Below are positions 19,204 to 27,871 of a stretch of 64,000 nucleotides of DNA, piece after piece. The DNA is from Salipaludibacillus sp. LMS25 (GTDB lineage: Bacteria; Bacillota; Bacilli; Bacillales; Salisediminibacteriaceae), in the NCBI RefSeq assembly GCF_024362805.1, contig NZ_CP093299.1:1116001-1180000 (forward strand), written 5' to 3'. The notes under the pieces are model-generated. The model did not search any database. It saw nothing but the letters and a program-made list of their open reading frames with translations, and was not told the DNA's origin. Made by a program: the position numbers and the translations under genes. Numbering within the stretch: the first letter of the stretch is position 1; each line of letters opens with the position of its first letter.

Positions 19204-19427
19204 CTATACATTCTTAATAGTTTTTCCTGTTTTTTCAACTAAAGCAGCTTAGCAGTAAATTTCTTTTTTAAATACCTTTGTAAAATAATCTTTAATAAGG
19301 CATCTCATTTGGCATCGCCTATGTTTAGGAGGCTAACTTTTCATGAAGAAGCGTGATTTTAAACTAACCGATATGTCTTAACAAAACTACAAAACCTGGC
19401 AATAGATCTAAAACTAACCTAAATTAT

Positions 19428-20046
19428 TGGGACACAATATAACACCTTTCTAATGGGACACTTAGGTGTTTTGTCGTGGGAAAAAACCTATATTCACATG
19501 GGGTTAATGGGCAGTTGTGAAAGATAAAATGAGTGGTCAATTTACTAACTGTGAGATTATGGAGAAGTATGGGATTAAAAATGTGTCCCAATTAAAACGT
19601 GGATGACATGGTATCGTGAAGGTCAGGTTCATCGAGTCGATCAAGCAATAGGAAAACAATATTCATATGGTCATGGACCTGACAGTTCGAGTGATGAAGA
19701 AAAAAAAGTACGTCAAATGAATTACTTAAAACAGGAAAATGACATCTATAAAAAAGTATTTGGAGATCGAAAAGGAGTTGAAAAAAAAAATCGACCTCCA
19801 GCTAGTCAAACTTCACGAAAAAATATACAGTATCAGCTATTTTATCGGCTTTAAATGTTCCCAGATCTACCTATTATCGCTGGGCATCTGCGCAACCAAT
19901 CCAGTTGTCTAAGGAAGAAGTATAGGATTGTGTAGATCAATTTATGACGTATTAAAACGAAAAGCGTATCCAAGAAAACCTAGGCTACATGCACCAATAG
20001 AGTTTGGTGATAGGGCAGCCTAGGAAGGTGTTTTATTACTGTCTCA
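19428..20046 (+). mobile_element. Degenerate IS3-family (IS150-like) insertion sequence remnant
   Basis: The ends are imperfect inverted repeats: left TGGGACACAATATAACACCT (19428-19447), and right, read inverted, starting TGAGACAGTAATAAAACACC (20046-20027). Inside, orfA-type sequence is readable in two frames: MSGQFTNCEIMEKYGI near 19531, then after a frame change TWMTWYREG...DQAIGKQYSYGHGPD...YLKQENDIYKKVFGD (19603-19790). A short orfB N-terminal piece (ISAILSALNVPRSTYYRWAS, about 19835-19895) follows and is cut by a stop. At 619 bp it is about half of a functional element, so most of orfB is deleted. It is inactive. Confidence 0.85.
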
Positions 20047-20092
20047 TATGACTAGGTCAGCCTATTCTACCCCAGTTTTTTTAACTTCTATT

Positions 20093-20446
20093 TTATTGTG
20101 ATTCTATCCATGCAGCCACATCTGCCACATCCTCACCGGTAACGAGGTCTGCTGGCATACTACCCGGTCCTTCTTTAATCGCTGCTTCTACTTCTTCAGC
20201 TGTATGAGTTTCTACAGGAGGTCCTGAAGTGCCCTTTAAATTCCCACCATGGCACCCCGCACAATTTTGAGCGTATAATTCCTCCCCGTTCGCTAAATCG
20301 ACTTCGCCACTGTCTGCAGTATTCTCTGTGTTTTCAGTATTATTGCCATTATTATCTGGAGCTGGGTCATTCGTGTTCGCATCGTCGCCCCCACAGGCAG
20401 TTAAAACAAGTACTGCTCCAAAGACGGTAAATAGCCATTTCTTCAA
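20093..20446 (-). CDS. cccB: Membrane-anchored lipoprotein cytochrome c-551
   Basis: A 117-aa lipoprotein cytochrome. Lipobox LTAC with Cys18; a Asp/Asn/Thr-rich linker (about 20-48), unusually acidic as expected for an alkaliphile surface protein; haem-binding CAGCH at 62-66 and the axial Met in GSMPAD (Met97). The size and plan match CccB, which shuttles electrons on the outer membrane face to cytochrome oxidase. In B. subtilis cccB also lies beside ftsE; here an IS remnant and repeats separate them. Confidence 0.92.
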   Translation of the reverse strand: MKKWLFTVFGAVLVLTACGGDDANTNDPAPDNNGNNTENTENTADSGEVDLANGEELYAQNCAGCHGGNLKGTSGPPVETHTAEEVEAAIKEGPGSMPADLVTGEDVADVAAWIESQ

Positions 20447-20514
20447 TCGTTTCCCCTCCTAGAAATTAATAGAATGATTGGATTTTAAAACCTAACTTTA
20501 TTATAACTGATTTA

Positions 20515-21408
20515 TTACTTTTTGAAACCCTTACCTAATACCTCTGAGGCGTTACTAACAATAACAAAGGCATCTGGATCTATCGTTTGAACTAACCTCT
20601 TTAGTTTGGTCACTTCATTTCGACTAACCACACACATTAACACAGGCCTTTCGTGGTTAGTATACCCGCCATAACCTGCTATTTTCGTGACACCCCTATC
20701 GACTTTTGTTAACAATCCTTGCTTTACTTCTTCTTCAAATTCAGAAATTATTATGACCATTTTCGAATAACCTATCCCAATCTGAACGAAATCAATCGTT
20801 TTACTTGTTGTAAAAAGACTAATTAGCGCATATAAAGCATATTCAAAGCCAAAAACAAACCCTGAGGCGCTGACTACAAGGCCGTCCATTATAAATACAC
20901 AGACTCCTAGCGACATACCTGTATATTTGTTAATAATTTGAGCAGCTAAATCTGTTCCTCCAGTAGAGGAATTGGATCTAAAAACAATTCCGAGACCTAC
21001 ACCAACTCCTACACCACCAAAAATAGATGCTAATAATGGATCGTTTGTTGCTGGCTGCAAATCTCTCGTTAAAAAAACGACAAATGGTAAAAAGAGTGTT
21101 CCAGTTAATGTTTTTGTTCCATATAAAATACTTCCTCTTATGCTACCACCAAGCAAAAGAACCCCAGCTATAAATAAAGGAATATTTAATGCCCATTGTG
21201 TATAAGCAGGCTCCCAAGCCGTTATATTATATACAATGGTCGATATCCCTGAAACACCTCCTGAAGCAATTTTGTTAGGCAAGAGAAAGATGTTAAACGA
21301 AACGGCAACAATCGCCGACCCCGTAAGCACGTATAAAAATTCAATGATTGTTCGCTGCGTCGTATTAAGAGGATTAATCTCATGTCTCCGTTGAAGCTTT
21401 TTCATCAT
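20515..21408 (-). CDS. yvjA: YitT/DUF2179 family membrane protein (YvjA-like)
   Basis: A 297-aa protein from ATG 21408, chosen because AAGGTGAT lies just upstream; a 32-codon N-terminal extension (to 21504) has no ribosome site and does not fit the family. Five to six membrane helices (DUF161 core, about 20-210, with ASGGVSGIS and GGTDLAAQ motifs) and a C-terminal soluble DUF2179 domain (about 215-290; KVDRGVTKI.G.GGYTN...VVSRNEV). Members bind cyclic or nucleotide-like ligands in some structures, but cellular function is unknown. Located between prfB and cccB as in B. subtilis. Confidence 0.88.
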   Translation of the reverse strand: MMKKLQRRHEINPLNTTQRTIIEFLYVLTGSAIVAVSFNIFLLPNKIASGGVSGISTIVYNITAWEPAYTQWALNIPLFIAGVLLLGGSIRGSILYGTKTLTGTLFLPFVVFLTRDLQPATNDPLLASIFGGVGVGVGLGIVFRSNSSTGGTDLAAQIINKYTGMSLGVCVFIMDGLVVSASGFVFGFEYALYALISLFTTSKTIDFVQIGIGYSKMVIIISEFEEEVKQGLLTKVDRGVTKIAGYGGYTNHERPVLMCVVSRNEVTKLKRLVQTIDPDAFVIVSNASEVLGKGFKK

Positions 21409-21590
21409 CTGTATCACCTTGTTTTTTATTAATAAAGAAATTATGTAACATTTATTTACAAGCACTTTTCGTAGTATAGCACCCTGCAAAATGGCTGTAA
21501 ACACGAACCAGTTAACGCTTTAAAAGGTTGAATTATAAGTTAACTCTCCTTTATGCTCCGATTACTAATCGAAATATGACTAACCATCCA

Positions 21591-21645
21591 TAAAGCTAAG
21601 CTTCAATCAGTGGGGGTTTTACTGACCCTTAAGAGTGGGATAAAA
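21591..21645 (+). repeat. Family A repeat, copy A4 (short form)
   Basis: A 55-bp short copy with the variant right part TTTTACTGACCCTTAAG, the same variant as the neighbouring full copy A5. Confidence 0.9.
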
Positions 21646-21685
21646 AAACTTAGAGGAACAGATTTAATCCACTGTTCCTCTAAGG
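21643..21685 (-). terminator. Rho-independent terminator of prfB
   Basis: On the minus strand CTTAGAGGAACAG pairs with CTGTTCCTCTAAG, followed by seven T residues that overlap the right end of repeat A4. It lies between A4 and A5. Confidence 0.9.
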
Positions 21686-21720
21686 GGCGTATGTGTTTTA
21701 TCATTGTTGTGCTTGCTAAC

Positions 21721-21878
21721 ATAAAGCTAAGCTTCAATCAGTAGGCGTTTTCCTTCATCCCCCACTGATTGTTAGTTTAACTTATCGGACCTTTAGGGGC
21801 AGTTTATCCCCACCTAAACTTTTCGACCTTCTTAAGTTTTGAGGTGGGGATTTTACTGACCCTTAAGAGTGGGATAAA
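21721..21878 (+). repeat. Family A repeat, copy A5 (full form)
   Basis: A full 158-bp copy that ends 18 nt from the prfB stop. Carries ACTGACCC instead of ACTGCCCC in the right stem. Confidence 0.92.
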
Positions 21879-21895
21879 ACTATACCAGACATAAC

Positions 21896-22997
21896 TCAGT
21901 CTATTTGAGATCTTAAATAAGCATCAATAAACGGTGTCAACTCACCATCCATTACAGCTTGTGTATTCCCCGTTTCGACATTCGTTCTATGGTCTTTCAC
22001 CATGTTGTACGGATGGAAGACGTAAGAGCGAATTTGGCTCCCCCATCCGATATCTGATTGCTCGCCTCGAAGCTCTTCAGCTTCTTTTCGCTGTTTATCC
22101 ATTTCCTGTTGAAATAATTTAGCTTTTAACATTTTCATTGCTTTTTCTCTATTTTTGATTTGTGACCGTTCTGACTGGCAACTGACAACCGTATTCGTTG
22201 GTAAATGTGTCATTCGAACAGCGGAATCTGTCGTATTCACGTGTTGTCCTCCTGCACCACTGGACCTAAACGTATCAATTCTTAATTCATCTGGCGATAC
22301 CGTAATTTCCACGTTATCATCCAATTCTGGCATAACATCACAGGAAGCAAATGACGTATGTCGACGTCCAGAAGAGTCAAAAGGAGAAATTCTAACAAGA
22401 CGGTGAACCCCTTTTTCGGCTTTCAAATAGCCATAGGCATTATGACCCTGAATTAATAAGGTGACACTTTTTATCCCTGCTTCATCCCCAGGAAGATAAT
22501 CTGTCGTTTCCACTTTAAAGCCTTTAGCTTCCGCCCACCTCGTATACATTCTAAGTAACATAGAGGCCCAGTCCTGTGACTCAGTCCCACCAGCTCCTGG
22601 ATGCAGCTCTAGAATAGCATTATTTTTATCATGAGGTTCACTCAACAACAACTCAAGTTCAAACTCATTTAATCGCTTACCAAGATCTGTAACACCTTGG
22701 ACTAGGTCATCAGCTAGATCACTGTCGTTTTCCTCTTTTAATAATTCTAAGGAAACCTCAAGCTCTTCATGATCGCTTTCTAATTCTCGATACGTATTGA
22801 CGACATTTTTTAAAGTATTATTTTCATTTATTACTTTTTGAGCCTCGTTTTGGCTCTCCCAAAACATTGGATCTGCCATTTTCTCTTCTAGTTCGGCAAT
22901 CCGGGTTTCCTTTTCTTCTAAGTCAAAGAGACCCCCTAAAGTCCGCTAATCGTTTAGCCATCATTGATAGTTCTTGTGTTATTTCTGACATTTCCAT
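21896..22997 (-). CDS. prfB: Peptide chain release factor 2, with programmed +1 frameshift
   Basis: A 366-aa RF2 encoded in two frames. ATG 22997 (after GAGGTGATCTTAC) opens a 24-codon frame, [20 protein letters not shown] and four more residues, ending at TGA (22923-22925). The sequence before it, AGGGGGTCTCTTTGAC, is the classic RF2 signal: internal Shine-Dalgarno-like AGGGGG, slippery CTT (22926-22928), then TGA C. A +1 shift continues [20 protein letters not shown] into the long frame. The anticodon-mimic SPF and the catalytic GGQ ([13 protein letters not shown]) are intact. Low RF2 raises shifting, so it regulates its own synthesis. Start and frame are read directly from the sequence. 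Confidence 0.97.
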
Positions 22998-23047
22998 GTA
23001 AGATCACCTCTATAATTATTCTTATTATCTTTTGCCATTTTGGAAGT

Positions 23048-23076
23048 AAAAGGTGCTTTCCGTAAAAAGCACCTTT
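23048..23076. other. Hairpin between secA and prfB
   Basis: AAAGGTGCTTT pairs with AAAGCACCTTT around a short loop. No good T-tail on the minus strand, so it may be an mRNA processing or attenuation structure rather than a terminator. Confidence 0.5.
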
Positions 23077-23094
23077 ACCTGTTTATATCGCCTT

Positions 23095-25614
23095 CTATCT
23101 TCCGTGACACTGTTTGTATTTTTTCCCTGAACCGCATGGACAAGGGTCATTCCGTCCCACCGTCTGTCCTTTTTTAAATGGGGTTTTTCGTTTACTTTCT
23201 TTGTTTGTTTCATTTGAGCTTTCATGAACCGCTTTTCCTTCAGCTACTTGCTTCCGCTCGAGGTTAGACTGAATTTGCGCTTTCATGACATACCGTGAGA
23301 CCTCTTCTTCAATCATGGCTATCATCTGCTCAAACATTTCAAAGCCTTCAAATTTATATTCTCTTAATGGATCATTTTGGCCGTAAGCTCGCAGATGAAT
23401 CCCTTGGCGTAATTGATCCATTTGATCGATGTGACTCGTCCATTTCGAATCAACTGTACGCAAAAGAATAACGCGCTCAAATTCTCTCATCGTTTCAGGC
23501 GTAAATTCTTCTTCACGTCGATAATACTCTTCTGTCACCTTCTCCATAATTTCTTCAACCATTTCTTCAGGTTCCAGGCCATCTAACTCACGTACTGTTA
23601 TCTCTTTTTCACTCAATACAGTGGCATTAATATAATCGACAATCCCTTGCAAATTCCAATCTTCAGGCACTTCAGTTTCTGGTGTGTATAGACCGACTTG
23701 GCGTTCAACGGTTGATTCAAGCATTTTTTCTACTACCGGACGAAGGTTTTCAGCTTCGAGAACTTCCATACGCTGTTCATAAATAATATCTCGCTGTTCA
23801 CGCATGACATCATCATATTGTAGGAGCTGTTTTCGTGCATCAAAGTTATTGCCTTCTACACGTTTTTGTGCTTGTTCAACAGCTCGTGTAATAAGCTTAC
23901 TTTCGAGGGGCTGATCTTCATCCATCCCCATTCTTCCCATCATTTTACTCATATTTTCAGAACCAAATCGTCTCATAAGAGTGTCTTCTAATGACAGGTA
24001 AAATTGAGAGCGCCCAGGGTCCCCTTGTCGACCGGAACGACCACGAAGCTGATTATCAATACGTCTACTTTCATGCCGTTCTGTCCCAAGAACAAATAGA
24101 CCGCCTAATTCTTTAACACCTTCGCCTAATTTTATATCTGTTCCGCGTCCTGCCATATTAGTGGCAATTGTAACTGCTTTTGGCTGACCAGCATTTTCAA
24201 TGATTTCTGCTTCTCGTTCATGATTTTTAGCATTTAGAACGTTATGAGGTACCCTTTTCTTTTTTAACATGCTAGAAATCAATTCAGATGTATCCACATT
24301 AACAGTCCCTACAAGAACAGGCTGGCCTTTTTCGTATAATTCATGGATTTTCTCAATAATAGCTTTAAATTTACCGTCCATCGTTTTATAAATTAAGTCA
24401 GGGCGATCTTCTCTAATAACGGGCTCATTCGTCGGCACCGAATAGACGTTCATGCCGTAAATATTTCTAAATTCTTCTTCCTCTGTTTTCGCCGTCCCTG
24501 TCATACCTGCTAATTTTTGATACATTCGGAAATAATTTTGGAAGGTAATTGAAGCAAGCGTCATACTTTCTCGCTTAATTTCCAACGCCTCTTTCGCTTC
24601 AATGGCTTGATGAAGACCGTCACTATATCGCCTTCCTTTCATTAACCTTCCTGTGAATTGGTCAACGATTGCCACTTCTCCATCATCCACAACGTAATCT
24701 TCATCTTTCACCATCACTTTATGAGCTTTTAAAGCTTGGTTAATATGATGATTTAACTGTACATGCTCGGAATCAAAAAGGTTGTCAATATTAAACACAC
24801 GTTCTGCTTTACTGACACCTTCATCCGTTAACTGAACATTTTTTGTTTTTTCATCATACGTATAGTCCTCTTCATCTTTTAACATACGTATGAACGAGTT
24901 GGCAGCTGTATAAAGTTCAGTTGTTCGGTTAGCTGAACCAGAAATAATCAGAGGGGTTCGTGCCTCGTCAATTAGAATAGAGTCAACTTCATCCACGATA
25001 GCAAAATGCAGGGGGCGTTGCACCATTTGCTCTTTATAGGTAACCATATTATCTCGTAAGTAATCAAAGCCAAATTCATTATTGGTCCCGTATGTAACAT
25101 CTGCTGCATAGGCTTCTCTTTTCTCATCTTTAGACATACCACTGACGTTTAATCCAACAGTTAAACCGAGGAAATGAAATAGTTGGCCCATCTCTTCTGC
25201 ATCACGACGAGCAAGGTATTCATTAACTGTCACCACATGGACACCTTTACCTGTTAGGGCATTTAAATAGACTGGCAACGTCCCCACTAATGTTTTACCT
25301 TCACCCGTTTTCATTTCAGCAATATCACCACGGTGGAGGACAATCCCCCCGAGTAACTGGACGCGGAAGTGAGTCATTCCAAGAGCCCTAGTAGAACCTT
25401 CACGCACTACGGCATAAGCTTCAGGTAACATATCTTCAAGTTTCTCACCATTTTGATAACGTTGTTTAAAGTCTTCCGTTTTTTGGCGAAGACCATCATC
25501 ACTTAGTTTTTTTAGATCATCCTTATAACTTTCTATTTCATCAAGAAGTTTATCTAACTTTTTTAAATGTTTTTTATCTGTATCGCCAATGACCTTTTTT
25601 AATAAACCTAACAT
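23095..25614 (-). CDS. secA: Preprotein translocase motor SecA
   Basis: An 839-aa ATPase that drives secretory proteins through SecYEG. Walker A MKTGEGKT is at 101-108, the [13 protein letters not shown]alker B/DEAD region near 208, helicase motifs QTGAGRGTD-like [11 protein letters not shown] and [13 protein letters not shown], and a C-terminal zinc-binding tail [14 protein letters not shown] for SecB/lipid contact. ATG start 25614. Precedes prfB by 97 nt, the conserved secA-prfB order. Confidence 0.98.
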   Translation of the reverse strand: MLGLLKKVIGDTDKKHLKKLDKLLDEIESYKDDLKKLSDDGLRQKTEDFKQRYQNGEKLEDMLPEAYAVVREGSTRALGMTHFRVQLLGGIVLHRGDIAEMKTGEGKTLVGTLPVYLNALTGKGVHVVTVNEYLARRDAEEMGQLFHFLGLTVGLNVSGMSKDEKREAYAADVTYGTNNEFGFDYLRDNMVTYKEQMVQRPLHFAIVDEVDSILIDEARTPLIISGSANRTTELYTAANSFIRMLKDEEDYTYDEKTKNVQLTDEGVSKAERVFNIDNLFDSEHVQLNHHINQALKAHKVMVKDEDYVVDDGEVAIVDQFTGRLMKGRRYSDGLHQAIEAKEALEIKRESMTLASITFQNYFRMYQKLAGMTGTAKTEEEEFRNIYGMNVYSVPTNEPVIREDRPDLIYKTMDGKFKAIIEKIHELYEKGQPVLVGTVNVDTSELISSMLKKKRVPHNVLNAKNHEREAEIIENAGQPKAVTIATNMAGRGTDIKLGEGVKELGGLFVLGTERHESRRIDNQLRGRSGRQGDPGRSQFYLSLEDTLMRRFGSENMSKMMGRMGMDEDQPLESKLITRAVEQAQKRVEGNNFDARKQLLQYDDVMREQRDIIYEQRMEVLEAENLRPVVEKMLESTVERQVGLYTPETEVPEDWNLQGIVDYINATVLSEKEITVRELDGLEPEEMVEEIMEKVTEEYYRREEEFTPETMREFERVILLRTVDSKWTSHIDQMDQLRQGIHLRAYGQNDPLREYKFEGFEMFEQMIAMIEEEVSRYVMKAQIQSNLERKQVAEGKAVHESSNETNKESKRKTPFKKGQTVGRNDPCPCGSGKKYKQCHGR

Positions 25615-26257
25615 TGGACATTGCTCCCTTTCATTTTTTATCCCAGTATAATATTTTCTAAACTAGCTTCGCGTTTGGTGCTTTTCGGGATTTATTTTTA
25701 CACATATAGACTATATTGTATAAATTTAAGTAAGTGTTAATGACATCATCTTTTTCTTATGATTTAGTGAAAGAGGCCAAGACTCCCTTCTCTTATTACG
25801 CTACCCTACATTTTAACAGTTTGCCTTCCGCCTTACAAGCAGTGGGGGTATAGCCTTACTAATTTATTTTTTATTCAAATCACTTATGTTATATTGAGAT
25901 TTTCTCAATTTTCAGTCTTTATGATTCTGTCTAGGACTAGCTAAAAAAGCTATATGTTAAGCCATTTGAAAATAGTTCCGTTGAATATTAGGCATATTTA
26001 TAATAATATGACCCAGTTTGATCACACCAAATCCATCTGTGCAAAGTGGCTCCTCTATGGATCTACCGCTACAGACGGACGCTTTCCTAAGGGCTTCCCC
26101 TCAGCTAAATGATGTGATGTCGCTGCCACTTCAGGCGTCATGATTTTTCACTTTTTTTTAAAACGACCTTTTGAAATAGACTATTTCTCGTCAAAATTTG
26201 AATTGTGACATTCATTAATAACAAATTAATGCATCGCTACTTAACAGAAACTTCATT
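25615..26257. other. Gap upstream of secA
   Basis: No ORF with a ribosome site. It holds the secA promoter region. From about 26030 to 26160 the sequence changes character (more GC-rich, with ACCGCTACAGACGGACGCTT and GGCTTCCCCTCAGC); I recall similar dispersed sequence from other Bacillus genomes but cannot confirm it here. Confidence 0.35.
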
Positions 26258-26416
26258 ATAAAGCTAAGCTTCAATCAGTGGGAGTTGTCCTTCATCCCCC
26301 ACTGATTGTTCGTTTAACTTATGGGACCTTTAGGGGCAGTTTATCCCCCACCTAAACGTTTCGACCTTCTTAAGTTTTGAGGTGGGGGTTTGACTGCCCC
26401 TTAAGAGTGAGGTAAA
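26258..26416 (+). repeat. Family A repeat, copy A6 (full form)
   Basis: A full 159-bp copy. Its right end is altered (AAGAGTGAGGTAAA instead of AAGAGTGGGATAAA). It is followed 32 bp later by copy B2. Confidence 0.92.
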
Positions 26417-26448
26417 TAAACACTCATCAAATTAATGATAAAAGCCCC

Positions 26449-26546
26449 TTCAATGAGGACTTAAGCGGCCGTTATCTCCCGCTTAACTAGAGTTATCTCT
26501 CCTCTCTATTTTGAGACCGGAGTTTTATGGACGGTTATCTGTGATG
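26449..26546 (+). repeat. Family B repeat, copy B2 (body only)
   Basis: GGCCGTTATCTCCCGC, then TTATCTCTCCTCTCTATTTT, GAGACCGGAGTTTTATGGAC and the right end GGTTATCTGTGAT. The head hairpin is missing. As with A3-B1, a B body follows an A copy. Confidence 0.88.
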
Positions 26547-26805
26547 AAATTGATCGTTCATCATATTTTTAAATTATACGAAGTGTCATAAATTTGTTAC
26601 CATATAAGTCGTACTCATGTGACAATTTATTCGATTTACATAGTAAGATTGTCATTGTTATTCTATAAAAAAGTTGATCTATTTTTTGTTTTTAACTATA
26701 ATGCAGGTACTGGAAGCGCTTTTCATCTCATAGTAACACATGATGTCGTTTACACCTCTGCTTATTAGAATATTTTTCTATTACTTATCTCGGAGTTGAT
26801 TATTT

Positions 26806-27648
26806 ATGCTGTCCGTAAAAAAAATATTAAATAATAATGTCGTGATAGCTGAACACCCAGACTATCAAGAAGTGGTCTTGATCGGGAAAGGTCTTGGATT
26901 TGGTAAAGAACCTGGGCAAGAAATCGCCGGAGACAAAGCAGAAAAGTTTTTCGTACTAAAAAATGAAGATGAACAGCAGCAATACATGAATTTATTAGAA
27001 TATGTAGATGAAGAATTCATTGGCATTATGAATGAATTTATTGAGAAGCTAGAAACACGTTTTAAAACAAAACTTCACGAGCATATTCATGTAGGGTTAA
27101 CCGACCACCTTTACTTTGCTGCTAAACGCATTCGGCAAGGTCAAGGGATTAAAAACCCTTTTTTGCATGAAACAGAACTGGCATACCCAAAAGAATATGC
27201 AGCAGCCATGGAATTAACAGAATGGCTCAATGAAAAACTTGATATACGAATTCCTGATGGCGAAATTGGGTTTATTACCTTACACATTCATAGTGCTTTA
27301 ACAAATCGTAATTTAGCAGAAATCAACCACCATACTCAACTTGTAAGTGAACTCATCTTAATTATTGAAGATTACTTAAAAATTAAAATAAGCCGTAGAG
27401 ATATGAATTATTTGCGCCTAGTCAGACACTTGCACCATGCAATTGAACGGATTCAAACAGAAACATACGTAGAAAATCAAGACAGTTTAAAAAAAGTATT
27501 GCAAGTTGAATATCCCGTATGCTACAATCTATCATGGAAACTGATTAAAATTATGCAACAACGCTTACAAGTGTCCATTCCTGATGCAGAGGCAGTTTAT
27601 CTTACATTGCATTTACAACGATTAGACACCACACAATTGAATACTTGA
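26806..27648 (+). CDS. glcT: Transcription antiterminator GlcT (BglG family)
   Basis: A 280-aa RNA-binding antiterminator. Residues 1-55 are the co-antiterminator (CAT) RNA-binding domain (KILNNNVVIA...LIGKGLGFG), followed by PRD1 (about 65-170) and PRD2 (about 172-278) with the conserved histidines that PtsG and HPr phosphorylate (LHEHIHVGLTDH, TLHIHSAL, VRHLHHAIE, LTLHLQRL). When glucose drains phosphate from the PTS, GlcT dimers bind the RAT hairpin and let ptsG be read. The ATG at 26806 fits the family start. An AAGCGCTT core at 26713-26720 upstream could be a weak cre, but it is not a full match. Confidence 0.93.
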   Translation: MLSVKKILNNNVVIAEHPDYQEVVLIGKGLGFGKEPGQEIAGDKAEKFFVLKNEDEQQQYMNLLEYVDEEFIGIMNEFIEKLETRFKTKLHEHIHVGLTDHLYFAAKRIRQGQGIKNPFLHETELAYPKEYAAAMELTEWLNEKLDIRIPDGEIGFITLHIHSALTNRNLAEINHHTQLVSELILIIEDYLKIKISRRDMNYLRLVRHLHHAIERIQTETYVENQDSLKKVLQVEYPVCYNLSWKLIKIMQQRLQVSIPDAEAVYLTLHLQRLDTTQLNT

Positions 27649-27806
27649 CTAATATTATTCGTCCATAATGGACAACTACTCTTTTTCCGTGTTACTGGTT
27701 AAGCAGGCATGAGTGAAAAAAGAACTGTAGTTTAAAACCTAATTAGCGTGAAGTTTCTTTATCTTCACCTTGGTTTTCTACATTCTTTTTAGCTCATGTT
27801 TTTTTT
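27646..27806 (+). promoter_or_regulatory. ptsG leader: ribonucleic antiterminator (RAT) overlapping a terminator
   Basis: The RAT element is at 27687-27715 (CCGTGTTACTGGTTAAGCAG then GCATGAGTG), very like the GlcT target of the B. subtilis ptsG leader. Its 3' arm CATGAG (27708-27713) together with AAAAAAGAA (27716-27724) is complementary to TTCTTTTT (27783-27790) and CTCATG (27793-27798), which is followed by eight T residues (27799-27806). RAT and terminator are therefore mutually exclusive. An inner GTGAAG/CTTCAC hairpin lies in the terminator loop. The start site must be near 27680; I see no clear -35/-10 pair. Confidence 0.9.
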
Positions 27807-27871
27807 GTTGTCATGATTCTTCCGTTTCCTACACATCCTATGTTTAGATCAAAATTTAAGGAGGAGTTTAC

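Noticed and set aside
21896-22879. prfB as a gene starting at the internal MADPMF methionine
   Set aside because: The upstream frame with ribosome site and the exact RF2 frameshift signal show that translation starts at 22997.
26711-26725. cre site in front of glcT
   Set aside because: Only the AAGCGCTT core is symmetrical; the outer positions do not match the consensus, so it is mentioned only as a weak possibility.
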